36,881 nucleotides of DNA, taken from positions 1 to 36,881 of IMG/VR virus record IMGVR_UViG_3300013006_000004; one strand, 5' to 3'. The stretch is from a virus. Shown here piece after piece: positions 5,774 through 16,000 of this stretch. A program made the translations under genes and the position numbers. Every line of letters begins with the position of its first letter. Positions within the stretch are counted from its first letter, which is position 1. Under the pieces are notes generated by a model. The model worked only from the letters and a program-made list of their open reading frames with translations, ran no database searches and had not been told where the DNA came from.

Positions 5774-6237
5774 AAAATCAAATTGGACTTGGGGATTTTC
5801 TTCAAGAAGTTTTAAGTAAATTAAATTTGGCCATTAAGGATAAAGAATTACTTGATAGCTTAAATGATTCAAGATTACATTGCACACCCGGACTTAAATT
5901 AATATATCCAAAAGATAAACCATTTGAGATGCCAGTAATATCTAAGGTAGATGCTAATGAGATTCTTAAAGAAGTTAATGAGAAGGAAGTATTATTTAAG
6001 AAGTTCTGGAACTTATATAATAAAAAAACCAACAGAGTAAAAGTAGAGGCCAAATTTCTTAGATGTTCTCTTTTAGAGATAAATAAGATTATGGAAACAT
6101 TGCCTCATTACATTAAATACACCCCCGATGTTAAGTTTAGGAAAGACCCTATAACCTACCTTAATCAACGTACTTGGGAAGATGAAATTTACTTACCAAG
6201 AGTTATCCAAACAAAAGAAAATCCTTTTAAGTTTTAG
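5770..6237 (+). CDS. Replication protein, helicase-loader / primosome-like
   Basis: The product is 155 residues starting at 5770; an upstream TTG start at 5749 is less likely. The last 70 residues follow a pattern common at the C-terminus of phage replication and primosome proteins: 'FWNLYNKK', a basic helix, a 'LPHYIKYTP' segment, then 'RKDPITYLNQRTWEDE'. In such proteins this domain links the origin or single-stranded DNA to the helicase. The DnaB-type helicase gene begins 14 bases downstream, the classical partner arrangement. The N-terminal half is not recognisable. Confidence 0.7.
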   Translation: MKNQIGLGDFLQEVLSKLNLAIKDKELLDSLNDSRLHCTPGLKLIYPKDKPFEMPVISKVDANEILKEVNEKEVLFKKFWNLYNKKTNRVKVEAKFLRCSLLEINKIMETLPHYIKYTPDVKFRKDPITYLNQRTWEDEIYLPRVIQTKENPFKF

Positions 6238-6251
6238 AATAACAAAATAAC

Positions 6252-7610
6252 ATGAAATCAAATAATAAAGTATCATTCGCAGATTTAGATGCTGAGAAGG
6301 AAGTTATCGCACTTCTTTGTAATTACCCATCATTAACAAAAGAATGCCAAAAGGCAATCAACCCAGATGTATTTCACTTTGCCTCCACTAAGGCCATTTA
6401 TTTGACTTGTATTGAATTATTTTCAGAGAGTGGTACGTTTTCCTTATCAGACCTCGTACTAAGGCTTAAAACGCAAGGAAGTAATGATTGGGCATTAATC
6501 TTAGGGGCCACCACAAGTAGAAATCCATTAAATGCAAATGAGTTACTTATTTACTTAGCCGAATTGAAAGGTAAAAGGGATTTGCTAAATTTATCAAGGG
6601 AACTAAATAATGATTTAGCTAATGGACATGATTACTTTACACTTGTGGATAAGATAACAAACTCAATAGGCAACGACCTTATTAAGAATGATTCTAATGA
6701 AATCATTGAAATGAAGGATGCCTTAATGACTGCCGTAACTACAATTGGTGATGTAATGACTAATGGATCACTAAGTGGGGTGCCTACAGGATATAAGATA
6801 CTAGATGATGTTACGGGTGGATGGCTTAAAGGTAATGTTGTATTGTTTGCTGCAAGACCCGGCCAAGGTAAAACCATTTGTCTATTGGAGCATTCTCGCC
6901 ATGCCTCACAAATGAATAATAAAGTTTTATTCTTATCCTTAGAGATGCCTGTAATCTCACTTATCTATCGAATGATTAGTGGACAATTAGATGACTCAAC
7001 TCCTTATTCTAAAATCAAGACTGGCAAAATTAATATTGAACAATTCACAAATATCCAAAGAGATGCCGTAGGTAAGCTTGAAAAGTTACCAATAACATGG
7101 TATGATGGTGCTAATAGGGATATTAATTATTTATCCTCTTTAATTCAAAAGATTGTTAGAGAGAAAGGAATTAACATGGTGGTCATTGATTATTTGCAAT
7201 TGCTTACCGATAGTTCAATTAGGAGCAATGAAGAAACTGCGGTGGTAGGAAGTGTATCCAAGAAGATACAACAGTTGGCAAAGAAATTAAACATTCCCTT
7301 CTTATGTGCAGCACAACTTAATCGTGCATCCGAATCAAGAAATACTCATAGGCCAAGGCTTAGTGATTTAAGGTCAAGTGGGCAGATAGAGCAGGATGCC
7401 TCGGTGGTTATTGGTTTATATCGTGATGACTATTATAAGTATGAGAAAGCTAAAGAAGAAGGTAATGCTAATGTACAATTTGATAATACCATTGAGTACA
7501 TATTCATGAAGAATAGAGATGGTGACACAAGGACTGCCGAGATGTTTATAGATGTGGCAACAAGTAAGATATTGGAAACCAATAACTTCGATAAGAAGTC
7601 ACCATTTTAA
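6252..7610 (+). CDS. dnaB: Replicative DNA helicase, DnaB family
   Basis: The product has 452 residues, the usual length of the family. The N-terminal domain (about 1-110) is followed by a linker and a RecA-like motor. Walker A is 'ARPGQGKT' (201-208), the catalytic glutamate is in 'LSLEMP' (E231), Walker B is 'VVIDYLQLL' (310-318), the sensor loop is 'AAQLNRASESR' (353-363), and 'DLRSSGQIEQDASVV' (372-386) is followed by the arginine-finger region. It unwinds phage DNA 5' to 3' ahead of a host polymerase; no phage polymerase or primase is seen. It is the last gene of the plus-strand operon, with a terminator 34 bases after the stop. Confidence 0.96.
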   Translation: MKSNNKVSFADLDAEKEVIALLCNYPSLTKECQKAINPDVFHFASTKAIYLTCIELFSESGTFSLSDLVLRLKTQGSNDWALILGATTSRNPLNANELLIYLAELKGKRDLLNLSRELNNDLANGHDYFTLVDKITNSIGNDLIKNDSNEIIEMKDALMTAVTTIGDVMTNGSLSGVPTGYKILDDVTGGWLKGNVVLFAARPGQGKTICLLEHSRHASQMNNKVLFLSLEMPVISLIYRMISGQLDDSTPYSKIKTGKINIEQFTNIQRDAVGKLEKLPITWYDGANRDINYLSSLIQKIVREKGINMVVIDYLQLLTDSSIRSNEETAVVGSVSKKIQQLAKKLNIPFLCAAQLNRASESRNTHRPRLSDLRSSGQIEQDASVVIGLYRDDYYKYEKAKEEGNANVQFDNTIEYIFMKNRDGDTRTAEMFIDVATSKILETNNFDKKSPF

Positions 7611-7643
7611 GATAAGGGTTAAATTTGATTTCATGGTTGTATT

Positions 7644-7676
7644 AATCCCCTTGGTTTCTGACCTTGGGGATTTTTG
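7644..7676 (+). terminator. Intrinsic terminator after the helicase gene
   Basis: AATCCCC (7644-7650) pairs with GGGGATT (7666-7672), with an inner GGT/ACC pair across a TT/TT internal loop, and the second arm runs into TTTTTG. It closes the plus-strand replication operon just before the convergent minus-strand genes. Confidence 0.8.
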
Positions 7677-7759
7677 TTAATGCAAAAGGTGACAATACTT
7701 GCCACCCTTGCAATCCAAACCACAAAACAAACACAAAATGAAACGCAAGGGTAAATATA

Positions 7760-8935
7760 TTAAAATAAATGAGAAATCCGTGCTATTTGTCCATGTTCTT
7801 TTGAATGCAAAAATCCTTCGATAGCTTTAGGTGCGTGAACGTATCCATTACGATGATGCCATGAATCTGTACCCGATGGACTCCTTAAACTTTCCACCGT
7901 TACCCCTATAAAATCCTTTGATGTTTTGTGATGAACGTGGTGTGTATAAACATATCTATGTTTGGTGTCACCCCAATCTTTCTTAGCCTCCTCGGCCATT
8001 AATAAACCTAAATCTGTAATCTTTGCACCATCACCATGGGTAGTGCCAATAAGATTATTATAATACCTGTAATACTTGCGATGGTTAATAGAACAATCAA
8101 AAGTAATTGATTCATCTAATCTAAACCAAGATTGTATAGCATCCGCTAAGAAGAAACCATTTGTATAATCGTGATTACTTGGATTATAAGTAATGTGTAC
8201 ATTGGCCACTAACCTAAGTATCTCAATTACTTCAACATATAACTTTTTAGCTAATAAGAAATTAGTGTACCACATCCCATCGGTATCTTGTGATGTACCA
8301 GCGGTAGTTGTTCTTTTGGGTGTATCAATATGTAAGATGTCATTACCAATAACTAAAACTATTTGGTCAATGTTAAATCCTTTGACTTTATTTAAAATAC
8401 CATGAACTCCTTCGTGTACACGTTGAACCGCAATGTTACTATTATAATCTTCACCCGTTTCAAATGCAGTCGCAAGCTTGCCAATGTGTATGTCTGCCGG
8501 ATCAATAACTAATAAGTGCCCATCGGTATATTCTTGATAATTAACTTTGTCATAATTAGGGGAATGATTATTCATCTCCTCTATTATAACATCCTTTAAA
8601 TCACTATAGGTCTTTTCTGATTTATCTAATCTTACCGCTACCGAATACTCTTTTGTCTTATCCCAGTAGAGTGTAACATCATTTACATTTATACCACGTT
8701 CTTCGCAATGATTTGCAAGGCCACTATGTTCTTCGGCTAACTTGTATTGTTTAATTGTGTGTTCTGATCTTGCACCAACTAAGATGCCATGATTAATCAT
8801 AAACTTACGAAAGCCATTAGGTTGTTGATAGCCGTATTGTTCATGAAAGTTAGTGCAGAAATCTTTACAACTTAAATTAGTAGAGTAAAAATGTTCTTTA
8901 ACTTTTTTAACGCGTTCAACTGTAATTTGTTCCAT
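7760..8935 (-). CDS. Metallophosphoesterase (calcineurin-like)
   Basis: The product has 391 residues. The two-metal phosphoesterase motifs appear in order: 'DPADIHIGK' with D148 and H150, 'VIGNDIL' with N198-D199, 'NPSNHDYT' with N254-H255, 'THGDGA' with H300, and the 'YTHHVHHKT' cluster at 330-338. About 140 residues precede the core; they include a possible helix-turn-helix-like stretch and do not match a family I know. Members act on nucleic acids, nucleotides or phosphoproteins, so the substrate is open. It is the last gene of the minus-strand late region, downstream of lysis genes, and its leader is a run of CAAA units. Confidence 0.88.
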   Translation of the reverse strand: MEQITVERVKKVKEHFYSTNLSCKDFCTNFHEQYGYQQPNGFRKFMINHGILVGARSEHTIKQYKLAEEHSGLANHCEERGINVNDVTLYWDKTKEYSVAVRLDKSEKTYSDLKDVIIEEMNNHSPNYDKVNYQEYTDGHLLVIDPADIHIGKLATAFETGEDYNSNIAVQRVHEGVHGILNKVKGFNIDQIVLVIGNDILHIDTPKRTTTAGTSQDTDGMWYTNFLLAKKLYVEVIEILRLVANVHITYNPSNHDYTNGFFLADAIQSWFRLDESITFDCSINHRKYYRYYNNLIGTTHGDGAKITDLGLLMAEEAKKDWGDTKHRYVYTHHVHHKTSKDFIGVTVESLRSPSGTDSWHHRNGYVHAPKAIEGFLHSKEHGQIARISHLF

Positions 8936-8953
8936 GTTTTGTTTGTTTGTTTG

Positions 8954-9403
8954 TTATTTGACAAATACAAACTTTAAATACAAATATCCTATTATTATAA
9001 AACTTTCTATTAAAATGGTAATGACTGCCCATAATGGGATAATATTTCTTGTCACAATTTTTGAAGAATTAGTGACATTAGAAGTTTCCATATTACGATA
9101 CTTTTTCTCATAAACACTTGCAATAGAATCAATGTTTATTGTGGCTTGAATCTTGCCCTTGTAAGACCTTATAATAACCTTGCCTTGTGGTAGTGTTATC
9201 TTTGAGTAGAAAGTCGTTAATATGCCCAAGGAATCGCAAGGATTGTCAATTGTTAGTGTGTCATGGATAGCATCGTATAATGTAATTACTTTGTAATCAC
9301 GAATCGTATCAATTCGTATCTTTTCGGATACAATAGTAGTTACCTTAGAAGGCTTACAAGATATAATGCAAGAAAGTATAAACAAAAATGTTAATTTTTT
9401 CAT
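8954..9403 (-). CDS. Candidate unimolecular spanin (lipoprotein with C-terminal membrane helix)
   Basis: The product is 149 residues from the ATG at 9403; a longer frame exists upstream, but the signal peptide fixes this start. Residues 1-16 form a lipoprotein signal with lipobox I-I-S-C (Cys16). Residues 17-119 are a polar, strand-rich periplasmic part. Residues ~121-144 (IIPLWAVITILIESFIIIGY...) form a membrane helix with a basic end. An outer-membrane lipid anchor plus an inner-membrane helix in one protein is the design of u-spanins such as T1 gp11, which join the two membranes in the last step of lysis. The GH24 endolysin gene lies directly upstream. Confidence 0.68.
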   Translation of the reverse strand: MKKLTFLFILSCIISCKPSKVTTIVSEKIRIDTIRDYKVITLYDAIHDTLTIDNPCDSLGILTTFYSKITLPQGKVIIRSYKGKIQATINIDSIASVYEKKYRNMETSNVTNSSKIVTRNIIPLWAVITILIESFIIIGYLYLKFVFVK

Positions 9404-9486
9404 GCTAAACAATAATAGATAATTCGGCAAATTTCCGAGTTTGGCACGTTTATTTTCCATAATTTGTCAAATTTTAATGATTTATT

Positions 9487-9942
9487 CTATGAGAAATATA
9501 ATTGAGCCTCCTCAATTCTTCGTTTAGTTAGTCCACTTAGTACCTTGCCTCCACCCTTATTCCATTTAAGAAATTCATCTTTAATTGTAGGGTCATTGGG
9601 ATTCTTATTTACCTTCTTGAGTAGGGTAGAGGTCTTTAATGCGTTAGAGCCACAATTATAAACAAAAGAGCATAAAGCATCAAATTGGTTTTGATTAATT
9701 GTATCTACGCAGTAAGAATCTACTGCTCTTTCAAAGGGAACTAAAAGAGCCATCAATAGTTCGGTGGCTCTCTCTTGTGTTATTGGGGAATCGGTTAATT
9801 TAACTTTAGTACCATCTTCGTAGTAAGTACTTCCATAACCAATTGTGATTACTTTTGCCGGGCATAGATAAGCCTTAGCTTTAAACCCTTCGTATTTCTT
9901 AATTAACTCTAATCCAAGATTACTTATCTTTGTGATTTTCAT
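9487..9942 (-). CDS. Endolysin, GH24 lysozyme family
   Basis: The product has 151 residues, the usual size. 'LIKKYEGFKAKAYLCPAKVITIGYGST' holds catalytic Glu18, Cys27 in the place of the usual Asp, and Thr33 (E-C-T, as in many P22-like lysozymes). 'NQNQFDALCSFVYNCG' and 'LSGLTKRRIEEAQLY' are the other family hallmarks. It cleaves the peptidoglycan glycan strand. No signal peptide or membrane anchor is visible, so release should need a holin. It overlaps the candidate holin gene by 23 bases. Confidence 0.95.
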   Translation of the reverse strand: MKITKISNLGLELIKKYEGFKAKAYLCPAKVITIGYGSTYYEDGTKVKLTDSPITQERATELLMALLVPFERAVDSYCVDTINQNQFDALCSFVYNCGSNALKTSTLLKKVNKNPNDPTIKDEFLKWNKGGGKVLSGLTKRRIEEAQLYFS

Positions 9943-10207
9943 TAAGCTTTGCTCTTAATTCAATGTTTTCGGTTCTTAAACCATTAATCTCGGTTGTTAA
10001 ACTTTCAACCTTTATCTTTAATTCAGCAACCTCGGCTTTTAATTCTTGTGCCGTTTCTCGCCATAACTTAATGGCATCGGATACGTTTTCTATTTCGGTC
10101 TTTTGAACTTCAACGTGTTCCTTCTTTCTACCTACAATCCAACCGAAAAACCCACTTAAAGCAGAAAATACACCCGGTAACACTACATCTTCAAATTCAA
10201 AATTCAT
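9920..10207 (-). CDS. Membrane protein with coiled coil, candidate holin
   Basis: The product is 95 residues from ATG 10207, next to the upstream stop at 10209; a GTG at 10219 is also possible. One glycine-rich hydrophobic helix (about 7-27, VVLPGVFSALSGFFGWIVG) is followed by 'RKKEH' and a long coiled coil (about 35-92) with regular E/K/L heptads. The single helix and its place directly before the endolysin fit a class III-like holin. A cell-envelope anchor that positions the endolysin is an alternative. Family membership is not visible. Confidence 0.5.
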   Translation of the reverse strand: MNFEFEDVVLPGVFSALSGFFGWIVGRKKEHVEVQKTEIENVSDAIKLWRETAQELKAEVAELKIKVESLTTEINGLRTENIELRAKLNENHKDK

Positions 10208-10208
10208 C

Positions 10209-10604
10209 TTATTTATCACTGATTAAAGGTTCAACATTACTTGCAATTGTTTCATCAACAATCTCACTTGTGGTTTGATAATCAACCTCGGTAGGAGTTG
10301 CTAATTTTTCTTTTGTTTGTAGTTGGGCCTGCTCATCGGCAAAGAATACCGGAGAGTCATCAATAACAACACCTTCGGCTTTAATGATATATTGTAAGAT
10401 TAAGTCATCGTTCGTACCCCACTTGGCCACAAGGCTATCGGGTAATACAATATTCTTAGTGTACATAGATGAACCATCAAATGTTTTGTATTCCAAGAAA
10501 CAAGTTTGATTGCTACCAAATAGCACATAGAATAAACGAATATGCAAACGAGTTGCAATAGTACCAAATGCCTCAATAGGCTTTATACGAACAATGTAAT
10601 CCAT
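10209..10604 (-). CDS. Hypothetical protein, possible tail accessory
   Basis: The product has 131 residues. The first ~85 are strand-rich and compact (MDYIVRIKPIEAFGTIATRL..., then FLEYKTFDGSSMYTKNIVLP). The last ~40 are polar, threonine- and glutamate-rich and probably disordered. It lies between a presumed accessory gene and the lysis genes, four bases after the upstream gene. No known family. Confidence 0.7.
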   Translation of the reverse strand: MDYIVRIKPIEAFGTIATRLHIRLFYVLFGSNQTCFLEYKTFDGSSMYTKNIVLPDSLVAKWGTNDDLILQYIIKAEGVVIDDSPVFFADEQAQLQTKEKLATPTEVDYQTTSEIVDETIASNVEPLISDK

Positions 10605-10607
10605 ATC

Positions 10608-11000
10608 TTATAATTCTATTTCTTCTTCTATTTTAAACTCTACTCCACTAACCCATCCATTAAGGAAAACGTATTGATCTAACTCGGCTGGGTTATTAAT
10701 AACAATTGTTTGATAATCAAACTCCTTGTCACTTAACTCTTTTATTTGCTTGCTTAACTTAGCAAGATTCTCTTTAGAATAACTATACTCACCTTTCTCA
10801 TCCATGATAACATTATTCTTATCATCACAAGAAGCACAATCTAAACGTAGAGCATCTCTATCTTCATTATAAGCATCTAAATAGGACTGTAACTTTTTAC
10901 GAATAATCCCTAATTTCTTTTGACCTTTTGTTTCTTCATTGTAGATATTACCAGCAATGTAAGCCACAACCATAAATAAGTCTTTGTACGATTTTTTCAT
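10608..11000 (-). CDS. Hypothetical protein, first gene of the lysis-side transcript
   Basis: The product is 130 residues from ATG 11000, chosen because it follows an A-rich leader (aaacaaacaattcaaa) typical of this genome. ATG 11042 would add 14 residues but leave only about 13 bases of leader after the promoter at 11062-11093. The sequence is helical and charged, with a Cys pair in 'LDCASCDDK' and an acidic end (FKIEEEIEL). I recognise no family. It heads the transcript with the lysis genes. Confidence 0.7.
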   Translation of the reverse strand: MKKSYKDLFMVVAYIAGNIYNEETKGQKKLGIIRKKLQSYLDAYNEDRDALRLDCASCDDKNNVIMDEKGEYSYSKENLAKLSKQIKELSDKEFDYQTIVINNPAELDQYVFLNGWVSGVEFKIEEEIEL

Positions 11001-11061
11001 TTTGAATTGTTTGTTTATGAGTTTGCGATACTTGTCAACCATATAAATATTGATTACACAA

Positions 11062-11093
11062 CAAATATAAGTTAATTATTTTAATATTAGCAA
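11062..11093 (-). promoter_or_regulatory. Bacteroidota-type promoter for the lysis-side genes
   Basis: Read on the minus strand: TTG (11093-11091), a 21-base spacer, TATATTTG (11069-11062). It overlaps the stop of the tail gene at 11087 and points to the genes at 11000 and below. This gives the holin, endolysin and spanin genes their own start. Confidence 0.78.
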
Positions 11094-13057
11094 GTTATAA
11101 AACTTCCATTTGATCCATTATGATCCACAACAATACTAACTGTTGAATCATAATAATATGGATTCCCCCATTGGTAAGCTATTGCGTTTGAATTGGTAAT
11201 GTTACATTGACCAAATAAACTATAAGATATAGTTCCGCTATTATTAGTCAAACTAAATGCACTTGGGAACATTTCATAACCACTCATTGCAACACCCGAA
11301 CCAATTTGTGGGTATATAGTTACAATAAACCAATTTTTAGAAAAAACTTCACTAATAGTAAAATTATAAATGGTGGTATTTCCTCCATTATAATTCATCA
11401 TATTTAATATATACTTATAATCACCTAACCAATTATTATTAAATCCACCAAATCCACAAAATAGTCTTAGATTAATTTTGGCTCTACCAGCAACATTATA
11501 TTGAGTAAATGAGTTTGTATATTGATTATTATTATAATATAAAATAAATTGATGTGATGAAGTTTCTACTCCTAAAAAACTAAAATTATCAACTTTATAG
11601 TTTACATAACCAACATTATAATTACCGGGGGATAAGGTAACATTATTAGTAAACTCAGTTCCATCCCAAGACCATTGCCCACTATTAACACCACCATTAA
11701 GTCTATAAATAGATGCACTATATGTTGCGGGAATCCTTATGCTATATGGAGCCACACTTGCATTATTAATAGTAAGACTTATGCTATGAGTAATAGTATT
11801 ATCATCAAATGCGTGAACCGCAAAGGTATTACTACTTGATCTAAATATTGGATTAGCATTATTAGTTTCAATAAAGTTACTAAATGATGGTTGTGCGGGT
11901 GGTGAGATAACAACATTTGCCGAAGCAGATCTACTATTTCCCCCTCCACCACTTACCGTAGCATTATTAGTATAACTACCACTTGTATTCGCCGTTACCG
12001 TAATATAAAAATCATAAGTAGTACCAGCCGTTAATGTATTATCTGTATAAAAGTTAATTGTACTTCCCGATTGATAAGAAGTCCATCCAGCGGGTTTGCT
12101 ATTATTTGTAATGGTAAAATTACCACCAACATTATCACTTATAGTTACAGTACCCGAAGTGCTATTATTTTGCACTCCCAATGTCACCTTCCATTGCATT
12201 GACCCATTTACATAAATAGGAGGTGTGCTATCTAATATCTTGGTTAATGTATATGTCGGTGGGTTGCAATTACATGAACCATTAGCATTTGCTACGGCTT
12301 GTCCATTGGCATCTAACCAACTATTTGCATCACTTGTAGCTAAAGCATCAGCCTCACCTTGTGATGTACATGAACTACGAGTAAATGAAGGTGATGTTAC
12401 ATTGACATAAGAACCACTACAAAATTGCCCACAATCATTCTTTTGGATTGACCTTGTTAAGCTAATAGTTGCATAAAACAAACTTACATTAGTGGTTGTT
12501 GTGTTAGAATATTGAGTGCCATTTGTGCCTCCACCATAAACATTAGCTTGGTTGTAATAAGTACCCGATGCACAATTTACAACCTTAACGGTGAATACTA
12601 TTTGTGGATAAGCATTGTTAGGGGCCAATACATCATACCTTGTAGCTTGAATAGTTGTACCAAATGAGTTTACATTCCATCCCGGTGCATTGTAAGTCAC
12701 AAATTGCATATTAGCGGGCATTATATCGGTTACCACTACCGCCGATCCATTCGTGGAAGTATTACCACCATTAGCAACGGTGATTGTAAAGTTAAAATTA
12801 GTATTAACATTAACATCACTTGGTGTTGACTTAGTAATTTGAAAGAAAGGTGCTAATTGTGATTGGGTATGATTATAATTATACCACTCGGATACCGAAG
12901 AAGGGATTACCCCATCGGGTTTATAAGTACTATAAGGATTTAATGCTACATAACCCCCCGTTTCTGCGGTGGTTATATTAAGGATAGAACCACTTGCTCT
13001 TTGTAGTTCTACCCCTATTTGATCAAAAGTTAATTCACCACTTCCCGGTAATGCCAT
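11087..13057 (-). CDS. Tail appendage protein with DUF11- and DUF5977-like domains
   Basis: The product has 656 residues. The N-terminus (1-65, 'GSGELTFDQIGVELQRASGS') resembles start regions of phage tail fibers and may attach to the tail. Residues ~70-192 form a DUF11-like immunoglobulin-type domain (ITKSTPSDVNVNTNFNFTITV). Residues ~200-262 resemble DUF5977 of Bacteroidota surface proteins (SQGEADALATSDANSWLDANG, then a Cys-rich end). Residues ~268-385 form a second DUF11-like domain. The remaining 270 residues are Asn/Tyr-rich and unassigned, possibly the receptor-binding tip. Its start abuts the stop of the large fiber gene, so both are likely host-contact proteins. Confidence 0.8.
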   Translation of the reverse strand: MALPGSGELTFDQIGVELQRASGSILNITTAETGGYVALNPYSTYKPDGVIPSSVSEWYNYNHTQSQLAPFFQITKSTPSDVNVNTNFNFTITVANGGNTSTNGSAVVVTDIMPANMQFVTYNAPGWNVNSFGTTIQATRYDVLAPNNAYPQIVFTVKVVNCASGTYYNQANVYGGGTNGTQYSNTTTTNVSLFYATISLTRSIQKNDCGQFCSGSYVNVTSPSFTRSSCTSQGEADALATSDANSWLDANGQAVANANGSCNCNPPTYTLTKILDSTPPIYVNGSMQWKVTLGVQNNSTSGTVTISDNVGGNFTITNNSKPAGWTSYQSGSTINFYTDNTLTAGTTYDFYITVTANTSGSYTNNATVSGGGGNSRSASANVVISPPAQPSFSNFIETNNANPIFRSSSNTFAVHAFDDNTITHSISLTINNASVAPYSIRIPATYSASIYRLNGGVNSGQWSWDGTEFTNNVTLSPGNYNVGYVNYKVDNFSFLGVETSSHQFILYYNNNQYTNSFTQYNVAGRAKINLRLFCGFGGFNNNWLGDYKYILNMMNYNGGNTTIYNFTISEVFSKNWFIVTIYPQIGSGVAMSGYEMFPSAFSLTNNSGTISYSLFGQCNITNSNAIAYQWGNPYYYDSTVSIVVDHNGSNGSFITC

Positions 13058-16000
13058 TACGCAATTTTAGACTTTAAAATATCTATTTCAGCTTGTTGAA
13101 TTTTAACCTTTTTCTTTAATTGAGTTATCTCACTTTCGTGACTCTTAAATCCTTCAATTAGTAATGGAGTTAATTGATTATAAGAAACTCCTTTGATACC
13201 ATCGTTACCAGTACTAACGGCATAAGGTAGTATCTTTTCAACCTCTTGTGCAATTACTCCATATTGATGCTCATCATTAGCTTTCCATTGATAAGCATAA
13301 CCATTTAATTGCATTAATTTATCAATTGGATTGTCAATTAATTTTAGGTTTTTCTTTAGAGTTAAATCAGAGTTGGCGGTTATATTTCCCGTTGCATAAA
13401 TTGCTCCCGAAACATAAAGCCTATATCCTGCATCAGAAGTAGTTCCTATTGAAACATTAGAACTATTACTTGCCCAAATTGGAAATACCCCAGTATCTAC
13501 ATTGTATAGTCCCCATCCAGCCGAAGCAATAGTTCCATTAAATAAGTAAAATGTATGTGCACCTCCTGTAGCCTCCCATCTCATTCCATTTTGAGTTGAA
13601 CCTCCAGCAAGTGATATTTTATTTGCATCTGAATCAGAAATTACCAATTTAGCAAGGCTTGGCGAATTGGTTCCTATCCCTACTTTGCCAACAGGAGTAA
13701 TTCGCATACGTTCAGTATCATTGGTAACTATTATAAATGGATTATTTGATTGTGTTCCAACAACTCCTAAAGCATTTGAACTTTGCATCCCCAAAATAGT
13801 CTTAACCGTATTAGCAGCATTAGTGACATAAATAGTTGCAAAACCACCACTTGCATCGGTTAAATGTATTGTTTTTTCAGCAGAACTTCCAAAAGGGGAA
13901 ATTGTATTTATACCAATTAATCCACCATTCTTAATGTAAAAAGTTCTTGTATCTCCACTTCCTAAAGCTAAATCTCCAGTAGTTGTATTAACTATTTCTA
14001 AAGCATTTCTTCTTGCAGTAGCTACAAATGTACTACCTAAAAATTGAATAGCTGCTTTAAATGTACCCGATTCACTAAAGTATATTCTACCATAATCAGA
14101 AGCAGAAGTATAATTTATAACTGAATTAGGCTGAGTTCCACTTACAGTTAATAATTCTGAAGGAGAAGTTGTTCCGATTCCCAATCGACCACTTGCATCC
14201 AATGTCATTGCTTGATTAGGAGTTATAGTATTCCCTGCTATTCCACTTGGTGCAACAAACCATTCGTGTTTACTATTTTGTTGGTTATAATAACTGGCAA
14301 AAGTACTAACTTTATAAGAAGGTGTTGAGCCACTCCAAGAAACATTTGATCCAAAAAGAGTTTGATTAACACCACTATAAATTGATCCACCACCGCTTGC
14401 TATTTCAAATAAAGAATATCCACCTAATCCACCCGCACTCGGGGTAACACCTAAGCCGAGATTACCACTAACTTCTTGTAATGCACTATTTCCAATCGCA
14501 CTACTTGAAGTAAACTTAGAAATATAATTAGTTGTTCCACTTAATGTAGATGCCTTAGCATTCAATTGAGTTTGAATGGAACTTGTAACTCCTTTTACAT
14601 AAGCTAATTCGGTAAGTGAAGGATAAGTAGCAACCGCTAAACTTGCTACCGTAGATGTAGTATTAAAATATGCTAATTCATTAATAGTACCGGTACCCGT
14701 AATATTATTAGTAATAATAGTTTGATAAGTACTTGATGCACTTGCGGTGGTTAAATAAGTACTATTGTCATACGATATTGTAGTACCACTTATTTTAACA
14801 AATCCCGTACCATTCAAAGCAACTTGACCACCTAAACCAACTAACGTATAAGTTGGAATATTTAGTACGTTAGAAACTAATGTAGCACTACCGCTTGAAC
14901 CCGTTACGGTTAAAGAAGTAATTCTATTGTTATATGCAATACCCCATTCCGAGGTACTTGTTGTTGATGGGATTACATACCCAGCGGTTAATGTTATACC
15001 AAATGTACCACTTGTTGTGATAGGAGAACCACTAACCGATAAACCCAATGGCATAGTCATTGCTACCGAAGTAACACTACCCGTACCCGTACCTTTATTG
15101 TTAAAAGTGTTCCAATCGGTAGAAGACAAGAATCCACTTGTTGAAGCACTTGCTTGATTAATTGATATTGTATTAGTTGTTCTAACTAATGGAGTGGTAA
15201 AACTTAAAACACTTTCTTTACCATTGAATGTATTCCAATCGGTACTTGAAAGATAGCCATTAGAAGCCGTTGTAGCTTGCGATATACTATATACACCATT
15301 TGAATAAGATAATGGTGTGGTGGCACTAAATAGTGCCTTAATCGAAGTGTCCGTTCCATTATAAGGAGTGTAACCTAACACAGTAGCAATAGATTTCTTT
15401 TCCCACAAGCTTGTTGTTGTATTATAGAACAACCCATCGTTATTAGAAGGTGATTGAGCCGACACATTGTGTAACTCATCCATCTCATAACCATTTTGTA
15501 CTTTAACTTCAATCACACCCAATGAAACGTGTGAACGAGTAACAACACCCACATAAACTAAATGGTTAGGTGCATATTGTTTAGTTGCCGTATAAGTACC
15601 CGCCGTAGTTGGAGAAAGATATAATTGTTGACCTTCACTAAATGCCGATGTATTAAGGTCTATAACCGATCCTACAATAACCACATTACCTTCGGCATTG
15701 TTAGCCAAGGTAGCTTGAAGTAATCCTAATGTTTGTGCTGAGGTAGCATTGGAGTTACCTTGTGATAATGCAACAGTTGGCTTATTCCCCGTAGCACCAT
15801 TGATATAAACAACACTACCCTTTGGCATTGACACACCACTACTATTCCTAACATTAATCACCAACTTATCTGCGGAGGCTAACACAGGGAATGTTTGTAA
15901 TGCACCAGTTCCATCTACATATTGTAATGTAGTACCACTTGGTGTGGCTAACTTATTATTAAAGGTATTCCAATCCGTAGAACTTAAATATCCATTAGTA

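Noticed and set aside
7620-7627. TAAATTTG just after the helicase stop
   Set aside because: No correctly spaced TTG, and a terminator follows directly.
7705-7751. CCCTTGC / GCAAGGG inverted repeat with 33-base loop
   Set aside because: The loop is long and no T-run follows on either strand, so I do not call it a terminator, although it lies at the convergent gene ends.
7738-7824. 28-codon plus-strand frame with A-rich leader (acaaaacaaacacaaaATG)
   Set aside because: It lies after the terminator and overlaps the end of the metallophosphoesterase gene on the other strand. The product is short and featureless. The leader resemblance alone is not enough.
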